Shown here: positions 35,279 through 44,690 of the stretch, piece after piece
Layout: every line of letters begins with the position of its first letter
Numbering within the stretch: position 1 is the first letter of the stretch
NCBI RefSeq assembly: GCF_013177315.1
Contig: NZ_CP053661.1
Location: 5,208,001 to 5,272,000 of the forward strand
Origin: Thermoleptolyngbya sichuanensis A183
Lineage (GTDB): Bacteria; Cyanobacteriota; Cyanobacteriia; Elainellales; Elainellaceae
Reading direction: 5' to 3'
DNA length: 64,000 nucleotides
Position numbers and translations under genes: made by a program
Notes under the pieces: model-generated
Database searches by the model: none
What the model was told of the DNA's origin: nothing
The model's input: the letters and a program-made list of their open reading frames with translations, nothing else

Positions 35279-36064
35279 CTACCGTTTCAGAGCCTTGAAA
35301 CGTTGCTGGATGCGCTGCTTGAAGATTCGGTAAAAGAACAGTGGGTTGCCTACAATGTATCGCCTCCACAACCGCCCCGGTTCCACCAGCAGCCTAGATA
35401 GCCATTCCAGCCCGCGATCGGTCATCCATTGAGGGCCTCGATAGACGGTTCCCGTATAGAAGTCCAGACAGGCTCCCAACGGTAAGAAAACTCGCGCATC
35501 GATGCGGTCAAAGTTATCTACAATCCATCTCTCTTGCAGCGGCATTCCGAAGCCCACATAAAACACGTCTGGCTGGAATCGGTTGATGTCTGCAATGACT
35601 GCATCATTTTCTGGGCCAGTCTTCGCAAAGTGCCCATGATGACCTGCAACTCGGAGGTTGGGGGCGATCGCCTTCATCTGAGCCATCGCCTTGTCCACTA
35701 CCCCTGGCTTTCCTGCAAGAAGATACAGCGAAAGATTGTGCTGTTCACACAAAAGAACCAGGCTTTCGATATAGTCTGGACAAGTCATGCGGTGACTGCT
35801 CTTAACAGAATAGCCCAGCATCTTTGCGCCTAAAAGAACCCCAAATCCATCGCAAAAAACCAGCTCTGAACGATTAATAAAATCACGATACCAAGGCAGG
35901 TCATAGGCAAAATTCATACCACGAGTATTAACGTTGCCAATGACCGTCTTCCTATCTTGCTTTGCATATTCAACAATGGAGTTGAGAAGATCACAAACTG
36001 TAATCTTGTGAAACTTTGTGCCGAAGATGCGAATCTCCTCGAATAGAGTATTGCTAAGAACCAT
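35279..36064 (-). CDS. WecB/TagA/CpsF-family glycosyltransferase
   Basis: GT26-family transferase of 261 residues that adds the second sugar (for example N-acetylmannosaminuronic acid, ManNAc or Glc-type) to a lipid-linked intermediate at the inner face of the membrane. Family blocks: IGNVNTRGMNFAYDLPWYRD, VFCDGFGVLLGAKMLG, RMTCPDYIESLVLLCEQ, LYLLAGKPGVVDKAM, FYVGFGMPLQERWIVDN. The frame is open 23 codons further upstream, but ATG 36064 is chosen because it falls 5 bases after the preceding glycosyltransferase gene and at the family's usual N-terminus. Tight spacing means co-transcription. Confidence 0.9.
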   Translation of the reverse strand: MVLSNTLFEEIRIFGTKFHKITVCDLLNSIVEYAKQDRKTVIGNVNTRGMNFAYDLPWYRDFINRSELVFCDGFGVLLGAKMLGYSVKSSHRMTCPDYIESLVLLCEQHNLSLYLLAGKPGVVDKAMAQMKAIAPNLRVAGHHGHFAKTGPENDAVIADINRFQPDVFYVGFGMPLQERWIVDNFDRIDARVFLPLGACLDFYTGTVYRGPQWMTDRGLEWLSRLLVEPGRLWRRYIVGNPLFFYRIFKQRIQQRFKALKR

Positions 36065-36069
36065 GATGA

Positions 36070-37158
36070 TCACCGCTTTGTGGCAGTACGCTTTGTGGCA
36101 GTAGACGAATAAATATCGGTTAGCGCTTTCCAATAGCTATCTGCGCCAAATGGAAGCACACTCTCGCGAGCAGCATGTCCAAGGCTAGTTCGGAGGGCGT
36201 TATTCTCAATCAGCAACCGAATTGCATCCGCAATTTGATAGATATCTCCAGGTTCCACTAAAATTCCGTTCTCTTTATGCTTGATGAGTCCAGGAATACC
36301 CCCTACAGGGGTAGTAATGATTGCCAGTCCCCAGCTCATAGCCTCCAGCAAGGCCATAGGCAGACCCTCGTTATAGGAAGGGAGGATAAAAACGCTGGCT
36401 TCTCTGGAAAGGGCTTCGCGTTCTTGAGGGCTGACCCAATCTCTGACAGTGACAATGTGATCTAGCCCAAGTTCTGAAACAAGCTCACGTAGTTTTTCTG
36501 TTTCGCCATCACCAGCCATTACGAGCCGCAATCGAGTGCGATCGCGCTCAGAAAGATGAAGCAGCGATCGCACCAAATCAAACGCACCTTTCCGCTGGCC
36601 AATACGTCCAAAGAAGACGAATAGAACCTCTCCCTCCTGACCGTCAGTTCGCCGAGGAACTTGATTGGGAATTCTGACTGCGTTGGGCAGTACCGATACG
36701 TTCTGCTCCTTAAGATTCAGCGCTTCCACATAAAATTGCTGCCAACTTTCAGACAGCACAATGAAGCGATCGCACTGACGATAAACCCAACCTAGAGCGG
36801 CTCTTAAAAAGATGGGTAAATGATCATAAAACTCATGAAACTCCGAGCCATGAGTATGCATCACCACGGGCTTTCCAAATAACTTGGATACTAGTGTGGT
36901 GACGGACTGTCGAAAGGCACTACCTCTTTCAGAAACATGAATATGGATCAGGTCAATATTGCCAAAAAGTAGCCTACCTGATAAGTCAAAGAGAGCTTTG
37001 AAAAATGCTCGAAGCTTCTCTATTGAAGAACCGTCAACCAGCGTTGCAATATGCTCAATCTCTACGCCCGAATCATCAGCCTGCTCCAAGATCAACTGCT
37101 GGACTGAGACTATTCCTCCCTTCCTCGAAAGTCCTTCTCCCAGCATTAGAATCTTCAT
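36070..37158 (-). CDS. Glycosyltransferase family 4 (exopolysaccharide cluster)
   Basis: GT-B fold transferase of 362 residues that takes part in building the repeat unit of the exported polysaccharide. N-terminal acceptor side: MLGEGLSRKGGIVSVQQL, MHTHGSEFHEFYD. C-terminal nucleotide-sugar side: VLFVFFGRIGQRKGAFDLV and the E-x7-E signature in PSYNEGLPMALLEAMSWG. The last residues (TATKRTATKR) come from an exact 15-bp tandem duplication at 36074-36103. The wecB-like gene starts 5 bases downstream and the Wzy-like gene ends 37 bases upstream. Confidence 0.9.
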   Translation of the reverse strand: MKILMLGEGLSRKGGIVSVQQLILEQADDSGVEIEHIATLVDGSSIEKLRAFFKALFDLSGRLLFGNIDLIHIHVSERGSAFRQSVTTLVSKLFGKPVVMHTHGSEFHEFYDHLPIFLRAALGWVYRQCDRFIVLSESWQQFYVEALNLKEQNVSVLPNAVRIPNQVPRRTDGQEGEVLFVFFGRIGQRKGAFDLVRSLLHLSERDRTRLRLVMAGDGETEKLRELVSELGLDHIVTVRDWVSPQEREALSREASVFILPSYNEGLPMALLEAMSWGLAIITTPVGGIPGLIKHKENGILVEPGDIYQIADAIRLLIENNALRTSLGHAARESVLPFGADSYWKALTDIYSSTATKRTATKR

Positions 37159-37195
37159 AATTATGCTCCCCCAATGATCCCACCAGAATACTTAG

Positions 37196-38491
37196 CTATT
37201 CAACAGAAGGTGTTAGCGCTCCCATATAAACCTCAACAGGTTCTTCAGTTTGTCGCGATCGCAACCTGTTGGGCTGTAGAGACATGTTAAGTGAGACAAA
37301 AAGAACCCAATTTAAGCTGTTATTGACCATCAACGATGATTCCGTAGAATTAATCAAGCATGTAAAGATAAGATAAATAACTGACCACAAGTACAGCGAG
37401 GGTTCCGCACCTCTAGATAGCTGAACGCCTCGTACAAACATTTGCAAGAAACAAACCAAGAAAATTGCGGCACCCACAAATCCAAGCTGAATCCAGAGAT
37501 CAATGAATCCATTGTGGGCATTGGGAGCAAGCCATCCATAATCCTTCCAGACGGCTGCACCAGGACTATTCCAGTCCCCCCAAAATCCGCTATACCCATA
37601 GCCCAAGATCGGTTGTTGCAAACCCTGACGAATGACAATTGGCCAAATATCTGCTCGCCCAGTCAGGGTTAGATCCTTGCCCACAGAACCAACGACTAGT
37701 TCCAGCAAATCTACCAAGAAGAGGGAAGCTAAAGAACCGACCGCCGAAAGAGTGCAAATGACCGGAATCATGATTCGGTCTGGCCAAAGCGCGACCTTGA
37801 TGACCATAAAAATCAGGATTAACGTAACAAAGTTAATCAGTGAGGAGCTAGAGGCAGACATGACAATCATGAGCGCTGAAACAGCAAGCCCCAGCATTGG
37901 CATCCACGAGTTTCTACCTTTTGTAGAAGATAGAGATAGAAAGATCAGAGAACTCAAAACCATCATTTGGCCGAAGGGATTTTTATGAATAAAAACTCCC
38001 CGCCATGCGCCCGCATGAATACCACTCATCCTGCCATATTGAGGAAGGGCTATCACAAAGGCAAGGTTCAGAAATAAAATGATGCCAAATGTAATTGCTA
38101 AAAGGTTGAGTTGCTCTTTCGGACTAAATCGCGTTCCAAAATAGACTCCAAATAGCGTGGTGCCAAGAAGCGCGATCGCCCTTGTCTGCGTAAGGCTTGG
38201 CTGAGCAGACCAGAGAACTGAACACACCACAAGCCCCAGGAGAATCAGGAGGAACGGACTCCTAAATAGCCGTTGAACAACATACTTCCATCGCCATAGT
38301 AAAAGCAGGAAGGAAATGCCATAGTTTACAAGAAGCAATTGTCGAATCAAGGCAAAATCGACATCCCTCAGAGAACCTGCATCCCCCTCGCTAAAGCCTC
38401 CCGACAGGAAAAGCGCAAGAATGCCGCCAGCATAAAGAGTTAGATAAGCGATAACAAATGCAAGCTCAAGGAATCGCCACAGCCCCTTCAC
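37196..38491 (-). CDS. O-antigen ligase/Wzy-like polymerase
   Basis: Polytopic inner-membrane protein of 431 residues with about eleven hydrophobic segments and one large periplasmic loop (about residues 265-330: GRADIWPIVIRQGLQQPILG, GYGYSGFWGDWNSP, WLAPNAHNGFIDLWIQLG). The loop's GRxxIW and HNGFI-type motifs are typical of the Wzy_C/WaaL superfamily. In a cluster with Wzx and Wzc, a Wzy polymerase that joins repeat units at the periplasmic face is the likely role; a ligase cannot be excluded by sequence. Genes upstream and downstream are 76 and 37 bases away on the same strand. Confidence 0.88.
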   Translation of the reverse strand: MKGLWRFLELAFVIAYLTLYAGGILALFLSGGFSEGDAGSLRDVDFALIRQLLLVNYGISFLLLLWRWKYVVQRLFRSPFLLILLGLVVCSVLWSAQPSLTQTRAIALLGTTLFGVYFGTRFSPKEQLNLLAITFGIILFLNLAFVIALPQYGRMSGIHAGAWRGVFIHKNPFGQMMVLSSLIFLSLSSTKGRNSWMPMLGLAVSALMIVMSASSSSLINFVTLILIFMVIKVALWPDRIMIPVICTLSAVGSLASLFLVDLLELVVGSVGKDLTLTGRADIWPIVIRQGLQQPILGYGYSGFWGDWNSPGAAVWKDYGWLAPNAHNGFIDLWIQLGFVGAAIFLVCFLQMFVRGVQLSRGAEPSLYLWSVIYLIFTCLINSTESSLMVNNSLNWVLFVSLNMSLQPNRLRSRQTEEPVEVYMGALTPSVE

Positions 38492-38567
38492 AGCACTTAC
38501 TCCTTCGTCAAGATTCGAGTCAGAATGTAAAACGATCAGTCTATAGACACATCCTGCGGGGGACTAG

Positions 38568-40016
38568 CTAGCCAGAACTGCGGTTGGCGACTTTAGACCA
38601 AACGTACCTTGGTCCTCCCAGTGCGTAGACACCAAGCAGTCCCACAATAATGAAATAGATCAGCGTAGAGACGGTTAGCACAATCATGAAGCCTGGATTG
38701 AGCCTTTGAAGACCTACGAAAATAGGAATCATCAGGGCGCAAATCAAGCCTGGATAATAGAACACTTCCAGAAAGTTGATTGAGAACAAACGACGAAGAG
38801 CAAACAGAAATTGTAAGAATGTCGAAACACTGACCAAGAGCGCAACCGAAACTGCGCCAGCGAGTTGGTATCTTGGCACCAGGAAAAATCCAAACAAGGC
38901 TTTGACAGCCATTGTTACAGAACCCTCGCGCATATTGATTCTTTCCAATCCGTTTGCCATCAAGACAAATCCAAACGGTCGGTTAAACGATGCCAAGACT
39001 CTTGAAAAGGAATACACAGTCAGGATGATAGCTGCATCTCGAAATCGCTCGTCACCGTAGACGAACTGTAGCAAATCTCCTCCAAAAAAGAAGAAGCCGA
39101 CACAGGTTGGCAGCGCAATTGACAGGAGAATTCCAACCATACTTTGAGCAATCTTGCGCTGCTTATCTGTCCCCTCCTGAACAGACTTGACCATGCCTGG
39201 ATAGGCCGCCTGCATCAGGCTATCTGTCATAATTAAAAAAGGCTGCATGAGCTGGATAATACCACCATACAGCCCGACGAGAAGCTCACTCCCTGCCACA
39301 GATAGAATCAAGAATTCGAGCTTGGCGTTAACAATTCCCAGACTATCAATTGCGAAGAAGCTGGCAGCAGACTTGAACTTTGCAACCATGAAACTTGGGT
39401 CAAGCCTCCAGTCCATCTGCATCTCTCGTGTCAACAGAACCCACTGAATCAGAAAAATCAGCGTTTCTGAAACTACAAACAGCAAAGCAATCGTGTTCAC
39501 TCCATAGCCCTGCTGCATTGCCGCAATCATTGCCAAGATGCGAGAAACGTAAACAGGTACGTTTGCAGTAGCAATTAGATGCATTCTTTCTTGTGACTGA
39601 AAGAAGGCCTCAGTCATGTTGGAAAGAGAGAAGGGGATAACAGCGGCACCAATGATGTAACAGGTCAGTTTCGTTCCAGGCTCGTATGGAAGGATGGTGA
39701 CAATTGCAAGCAGGCAAATATAGCCCAAGATGCTAATGATTAGCTGAAGAATCGTGCAGTTCAGCAAATAAAATGACTCATTTCTGGTGGACTCTGCTCC
39801 TTGAGCAATCATCCGGATCATCAGGTTTTTTAGTCCGTGAGATGCAATCCCGACAAAAATGTAGTAAAAGCTGAAGGCAAGCAGATATCTTCCTAGTTCA
39901 TCAGCACCCAGAAATCGCGAAATGGATGCAGATAGCACAAAAGTCGCAACACTTTGCACAACTCGATTAACGAGCATTGAGGCTGAGTTGCTGAGTAGCT
40001 TACGTCGATGTTTCAT
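38568..40016 (-). CDS. Wzx-type polysaccharide flippase
   Basis: Inner-membrane protein of 482 residues with about fourteen membrane segments, of the MATE/MVF polysaccharide-transporter group. It would flip lipid-linked repeat units to the periplasm. Family features: an N-terminal SMLVNRVVQSVATFVLSASI, ISRFLGADELGRYLLAFSF, later ALPTCVGFFFFGGDLLQFVYG. It lies between GT4 and Wzy-like genes with gaps of 75 and 76 bases. The gene and its flanks (about 38180-40140) contain no HIP1 octamer that I could find and are more AT-rich than the window, which hints at lateral acquisition. Confidence 0.9.
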   Translation of the reverse strand: MKHRRKLLSNSASMLVNRVVQSVATFVLSASISRFLGADELGRYLLAFSFYYIFVGIASHGLKNLMIRMIAQGAESTRNESFYLLNCTILQLIISILGYICLLAIVTILPYEPGTKLTCYIIGAAVIPFSLSNMTEAFFQSQERMHLIATANVPVYVSRILAMIAAMQQGYGVNTIALLFVVSETLIFLIQWVLLTREMQMDWRLDPSFMVAKFKSAASFFAIDSLGIVNAKLEFLILSVAGSELLVGLYGGIIQLMQPFLIMTDSLMQAAYPGMVKSVQEGTDKQRKIAQSMVGILLSIALPTCVGFFFFGGDLLQFVYGDERFRDAAIILTVYSFSRVLASFNRPFGFVLMANGLERINMREGSVTMAVKALFGFFLVPRYQLAGAVSVALLVSVSTFLQFLFALRRLFSINFLEVFYYPGLICALMIPIFVGLQRLNPGFMIVLTVSTLIYFIIVGLLGVYALGGPRYVWSKVANRSSG

Positions 40017-40091
40017 GTCTATGCCGCTTACATCCAGTAGAAACCTTGAGCCTGATTCTGCGTTGAGAGTCCTTTAGGCGAACAACACTGT

Positions 40092-41204
40092 CTACACCAA
40101 GTTTGCAGGCTGCCTTGCAGGCTCGATGATGATGCTTTCATCAGGGCGATCGCCCCCTCCAAGTTCCCTCATGCGGGCAGCAATTGTGTTTGCATAGACT
40201 TCCAAAGAATGGCGCTCCATCACAATCTGATAGGCTCGCTCCGCTCGTTTCTTTGCTTCGTCGGGGTTGTTGAATAAATAGGATATTGCGTTCCGCAAAC
40301 CTTCAGCGTCGCCCGGACGGACTGTGAGGATTGCATCTGGATCGAGATAAGAAGACAGTCCTTTTGTGGCAGTTGCAATGATGGGGCGCTTGCAGGCCAT
40401 TGCCTCAATCAATGAGGTAGAGCCAGCATGATAATCGCTCTCAAACACGCTCATTACAAAAATATCTGCATCTCGATAAAGCTGAACCAACTCTCCCATC
40501 TCGTAATAGCGAAATTCCATGTTGGCAGGAACCACATCTGGGAAAGACTTCTTCAAGCGCTTTGCAAACCGAGACGCATCACACACCTTGACATCTAAAT
40601 CCATATCCTGAGTTGCTGCCGCAACCAGGCGATAATCTCGATTTTCTAGACCTGCACTGGCGATAATAGGACGTTTCTTATCTGGAGAAGGGAGTCCCGG
40701 CGTGAAGAAGTTTGTATCCACGAACTGTGGCAGATACAGCACTCTAGATTTCGGGAGATTGAGATCCCTGCAAACCAGATCCTGCTGGAACTTAGAACCG
40801 ACTACAAACAGATCTGTAGATTTAGCAATCCTCAGCCATCTAGCTGTGAGCCGGTTCCGTGGGCGATCAAAGTTCTGAAACAGCGAAACAACCTTAGGGC
40901 GATCCTTCTTGCCAACACAGTAAGCAGAGAAGGGTATGGATGAATCTTCGGCACTGCAGAAGACAACATCATCAGAAGTGAGCTGTTTAACAAGCTGTCT
41001 GGCCAAAGCCCAGTTTTCTGGCCGCCCTGCGAATAGCTTCGATCGCACTTTATCTGCACTGCTTGCTTCTACATTAGGCATGTCTATACAGGCACCCAGT
41101 TCTTCCTGAAGCAGCGCAATGTAGTTTCGCGGACGCTTGCCGAGCTTTATCTCTTCATTGGTCTGTGCCCAGCGCGTCCCACTAAGTACGATATGGTATT
41201 GCAT
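40092..41204 (-). CDS. Glycosyltransferase family 4 (exopolysaccharide cluster)
   Basis: GT-B fold transferase of 370 residues. It has RPKVVSLFQNFDRPRNRLTA in the N-terminal half. The C-terminal half carries RPIIASAGLENRDYRLV and the donor-binding stretch SVFESDYHAGSTSLIEAMACKR, the equivalent of the E-x7-E region. ATG 41204 is chosen over the more upstream 41240 start because AGGAGTGG stands about 8 bases before it and the protein then begins MQYHIVLSGTRW, as GT4 enzymes do. Linkage formed is unknown. It follows the Wzc gene by 129 bases and precedes wzx by 75. Confidence 0.85.
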   Translation of the reverse strand: MQYHIVLSGTRWAQTNEEIKLGKRPRNYIALLQEELGACIDMPNVEASSADKVRSKLFAGRPENWALARQLVKQLTSDDVVFCSAEDSSIPFSAYCVGKKDRPKVVSLFQNFDRPRNRLTARWLRIAKSTDLFVVGSKFQQDLVCRDLNLPKSRVLYLPQFVDTNFFTPGLPSPDKKRPIIASAGLENRDYRLVAAATQDMDLDVKVCDASRFAKRLKKSFPDVVPANMEFRYYEMGELVQLYRDADIFVMSVFESDYHAGSTSLIEAMACKRPIIATATKGLSSYLDPDAILTVRPGDAEGLRNAISYLFNNPDEAKKRAERAYQIVMERHSLEVYANTIAARMRELGGGDRPDESIIIEPARQPANLV

Positions 41205-41333
41205 TGCTTCAACCACTCCTGATGTAAATTCTATAAACACGGGCGATAAATAAAGGCAACCAGATAACTGGCTAGCAACATCCCGAAGAGCGTCTATCTC
41301 AATGAATCAAATAAGATAGACGCTTTTTCAACT

Positions 41334-43571
41334 TTATTGCGACTTTGCAGAGGAAGATCCAACTCCAGCGCCGATCTGGGTAGCTCCAGATAGAGCCGTA
41401 GAAGAAGTGCTGAAGTGGTACTGGCTGCCTGCATAGTAGAAGTAGCTATCAGGCTCATTGCGAACATCAACGCAGTTGAGTACCATGCCCAAAACTTGCT
41501 GACCAGACTGCTTCAGAAATTCCCTGGCTGCAAGGGCACGCGATGAATCGACAACTCCTGGGCGAACGACTAAAACCATGCCATCAGTCATCTTCCCAAG
41601 AACTGCTGCATCGGCGATGCCTGCAAGGGGAGGCGTGTCAAAGAGAACAAAGTCATACTCTTTGAGGAAGTCGTCAACCAGGGCGGCCATACGTTTGGAG
41701 TCTAATAGCGCAACTGGGTTAGGAGGTACAACGCCGCTGGGCAGGACATATAGATTCGGCATGACTTCCTGAATCACCGAATCGCTGGAAACCTGATCAA
41801 CCAGGAGATTACTCAAGCCCGCAGCATTGACTAGATTCCAGGTATGGTGCTGTGCAGGTCGGCGCAGGTCAGCATCGACCAAAAGTACCTTGCGACCTAG
41901 CTGAGCCAGCGTTGCTGCCAGATTGGCCGCGATTTCGGATTTCCCTTCTTGAGCGACTGAGCTAGTAATGACGAACGATCGCACTGCTTTGTCAGAACTC
42001 AAAAACTTGAGATTGGCTTGCAGCATTTGGTAGGACGCAGCAATTGGAGACTGCGGCATATCCTGAACCACAACGCGGGGTGCAGGATGATCCAAAGCAC
42101 CCAGGGCTGAACTGGACTTGCCAGATCGGGGAAAGACAGGAATCACGCCCAGGAGGGTATAGCCAAGGGCTTCTCTGGCCTCCTTCACGGTCTTGATTGA
42201 GCGATCAAATAGGTCGATGCCGAAGGCCGTCGCAACTCCTAAGAGCATTCCTGAGAGCGCGCCGGCAACCAGGAAAAGCTTCTTCTTGGAGGGAAGTGGC
42301 TCGTCGGGTATGGTAGCAGATGACACAACGCGGACATTGCCGACATTCTGGTTCTCTGCAACCTGAATTTCTTGGAGCCTGACCAATAGGGCTTCGTAGG
42401 TCGTTTGGGCAGCATTGAGGCGACGCTCTAGCTCACGCTGCTGCTGCTCTAGGCGAGGCAGTGCCCCTGCTCGTTGCCGATAAGCATTGCTGGCTTGTGC
42501 CAGAGTTTCTAGGCGAAGCACAATCCCCTGGCGCTGCACTTCCAGTCTGACTAGTTCACCAATCAAATCCTGCTGAAGTGCCCCTGCCTGGAGATCATTC
42601 CGAATGTTATTCCAGTCGGATCGAGCAACACTGACGGCTCGATTCCTTAATAGCTCTTCCAGGGATTGCACCCGGCGCTGGAGATTGGCGATCGCCGGGT
42701 GGTCTTCGGTGTAGCGAGTCCGCTCAACAGCCAATTCTTGCTGAGCCGCCTGCAACTGAGTCAGTGCTTCCTGGACACCGGCAGACTGGCTTAGAGCAGC
42801 AATTACGGTTGCTCGGCGGGGATCTGCGCCGACGCGCCCCTGCAACTGGGCAAGACGCGCAGAAGTGTCCGAGAGTTCAGCCCGCGCCTGGGTCACCTGA
42901 TCTTCAAGCTTGGAGATGATATTGACAGCTTCTTGTGCCTCGCTTTCCAGCAACACTACCCCATTCTCTTCCTTAAAGCGACGCAGGTCAGAGTCGGCAG
43001 CCCTCACAGCAGCTTCGGTTTTGGGTAGCTCTTTGGCGATAAATTCTCGAGCGGCGGCTGCCTCAGCACGGTTCACCAGAACGTTGTTCTTGGTATAAAC
43101 CTCGACCAAGCGGTTGAGTACGGCTGCGGCCTCCTCGGGGTCATCAGAAGCATAGGTGACTCGCAACAGATCGGTCGCTGGGATTGATCGGGCAGTCAAT
43201 TTGCTGACCACGTCTTTGACCAGCATGGGGTCCCCGTTTTCGTCGCGGAGGTCGAGCGACTGAATAACCTCAGAAACGATGGGAGCAGATTGGATAATTT
43301 GCGCCTGACTATCGACCGGGTTGCTCTGTAGGGTCAACCTTTCCAGTTCGCCCAGCCCTTCGCCCACGCCTGTCAGCCTTGAGGCGGCGCTCGACCGGAC
43401 TTGAAGCAAGGTCTCGGCCTCGTAGGAAGGTTTTTGACGTAGGGCGATCGCCGTAGACAGCGCAGTAAGCGTCAGGAACACAGTGGTCGCTGGCAGCCAG
43501 CGCCGTTTCAACACGTTCCAATACTTCTGAAAATCTATTTCCTCGTAATAGTCTTGGGAAGCTAGAGACAT
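41334..43571 (-). CDS. Wzc-like polysaccharide tyrosine autokinase (BY-kinase)
   Basis: Inner-membrane co-polymerase and tyrosine kinase of 745 residues that controls chain length and export of the polysaccharide. Order: cytoplasmic start, TM1 (about 28-48), periplasmic Wzz domain with long coiled coils (about 50-430, GNVR-like end), TM2 (about 440-460), then the BY-kinase. Kinase motifs: Walker A K544 in SVAQEGKSEIAANLA, Walker A' VLLVDADLRRP, Walker B FVLFDTPPLAG, and a C-terminal tyrosine cluster (DSYFYYAGSQYHF, about 714-726). The Walker A has Glu after Ser where Thr is usual. It is the first gene of the cluster. Confidence 0.93.
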   Translation of the reverse strand: MSLASQDYYEEIDFQKYWNVLKRRWLPATTVFLTLTALSTAIALRQKPSYEAETLLQVRSSAASRLTGVGEGLGELERLTLQSNPVDSQAQIIQSAPIVSEVIQSLDLRDENGDPMLVKDVVSKLTARSIPATDLLRVTYASDDPEEAAAVLNRLVEVYTKNNVLVNRAEAAAAREFIAKELPKTEAAVRAADSDLRRFKEENGVVLLESEAQEAVNIISKLEDQVTQARAELSDTSARLAQLQGRVGADPRRATVIAALSQSAGVQEALTQLQAAQQELAVERTRYTEDHPAIANLQRRVQSLEELLRNRAVSVARSDWNNIRNDLQAGALQQDLIGELVRLEVQRQGIVLRLETLAQASNAYRQRAGALPRLEQQQRELERRLNAAQTTYEALLVRLQEIQVAENQNVGNVRVVSSATIPDEPLPSKKKLFLVAGALSGMLLGVATAFGIDLFDRSIKTVKEAREALGYTLLGVIPVFPRSGKSSSALGALDHPAPRVVVQDMPQSPIAASYQMLQANLKFLSSDKAVRSFVITSSVAQEGKSEIAANLAATLAQLGRKVLLVDADLRRPAQHHTWNLVNAAGLSNLLVDQVSSDSVIQEVMPNLYVLPSGVVPPNPVALLDSKRMAALVDDFLKEYDFVLFDTPPLAGIADAAVLGKMTDGMVLVVRPGVVDSSRALAAREFLKQSGQQVLGMVLNCVDVRNEPDSYFYYAGSQYHFSTSSTALSGATQIGAGVGSSSAKSQ

Positions 43572-44514
43572 AAAAAAGTACCTTCTACAAAGACCGAAGT
43601 TCTGACTAGAAACCGTCCCACTCCTAAATGTCCGCTGAGCGCAAAGTCACCTGCTGTCAGAGAGCATCTATTCCTCAGAAACCAGACATCAGGGGCGCGA
43701 CACTCACCCTTTCGAGTCTGCTAGAGCTTGCCTAAAGCTCACCTGTAGATGCTCAGGAGACTGACTTTAACCAAGCCTCATCCAAGCCGTCCGGAAACTC
43801 TCACCCCACCTCTGAATATCCTCATAATTCATTGGCTTGTGGCAATTACGCTAGTAAAAATATCTATCTTTATCGCGTCTTAACAGTGCCTCCCTGGTTT
43901 TCTGAACTTCTAATAAAGCTCTAGTAAAGGCAGAGAAAAAACAGCTTAGGCTTTACGTTAAATTACAGAGTCAGCCAACCATTGAACCTGCCTAGATTCG
44001 ACCTCTTTAAACTCAATCTCTTTAAATACAACTAATACTTCTTTAAGCTCTCTTTATTTCTCTTGCAATAGCAATCTTGAACGGTTTCAGGACTTGTGTA
44101 CTTGCAACAAGTTTTCTGGGTTTTGAACGATTTCTCGCGGGCTGCGCTCGCGAGAAATCGTCCAACTGCGTAAGTCCTAGGTTTGCGAGAATAGCAGCAG
44201 ATTGCGCTGGTGTCATAGCTGCATTCGGGCAGGTTAAGACATAGCCTAGAGAAATGCTGATGCGTCTTCCCCTGGCAATACAATGGCTAAACCTTGCAGC
44301 GATGACTTTCGGTAAAAAGTGATGCAGCCGATCGATCTGAATGGACTCAAGAACCTGACTGCCTGACACATCTCTGGAAACCCCTGATTTCTCGTAGGGG
44401 ACGCTGGCCCAAAAGCTCCTCTGACCAAGCCCTCCGGCTCCAACTCAGGAGCTATGGGCTTCGATCCCAAGACAACGAATTTTCTGGGCTTTCGGGACTT
44501 GTGTCAGGCAACCA
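43572..44514. other. Intergenic region upstream of the exopolysaccharide cluster
   Basis: About 940 bases. It must contain the promoter of the minus-strand polysaccharide genes. Copy 2 of the 92-bp miniature element sits at 44088-44179, and an IS630 transposase remnant begins near 44515. Between these I see no gene; minus-strand frames at 44032-44470 run across the repeat and are not called. Confidence 0.5.
44088..44179 (+). repeat. 92-bp miniature element, copy 2
   Basis: Same length, orientation and hairpin as the other three copies (ends CAGGACTTGTGTA and, in reverse complement, TAGGACTTACGCA; core CGATTTCTCGCGGG and its complement). It is flanked by identical 5-bp direct repeats GGTTT at 44083-44087 and 44180-44184. 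Confidence 0.88.
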
Positions 44515-44690
44515 GCTCAAGAACACGATTGAAGGGGCGTGCAATCGAACCGTGTTTGCAGTTTGGCTCGCAACCTGCTAGATTCCCCAACTGCGCTCTG
44601 GGCAGTGGGTCGTCCTTGACAACGCGACGTTTCATCATGGGGGGGCGCGTTGCCAAATTGACTGAGGCCGCAGGCTGCTGGGCGTTAACT
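44515..44690 (+). pseudogene. Remnant of an IS630-family transposase
   Basis: Plus-strand DNA here encodes, with a stop and a frameshift, a recognisable piece of the IS630 DDE domain. First comes TIEGACNRTVFAVWLATC, then an in-frame TAG at about 44579, then IPQLRSGQWVVLDNATFHHG holding the second catalytic Asp. After a run of seven G the reading continues one frame over as GRVAKLTEAAGC. The N-terminal half and the terminal Glu region (usually LPPYSPDxNPIE) are missing. The fragment ends against the 3' end of the YbjQ-like gene. No terminal repeats found. Confidence 0.7.
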
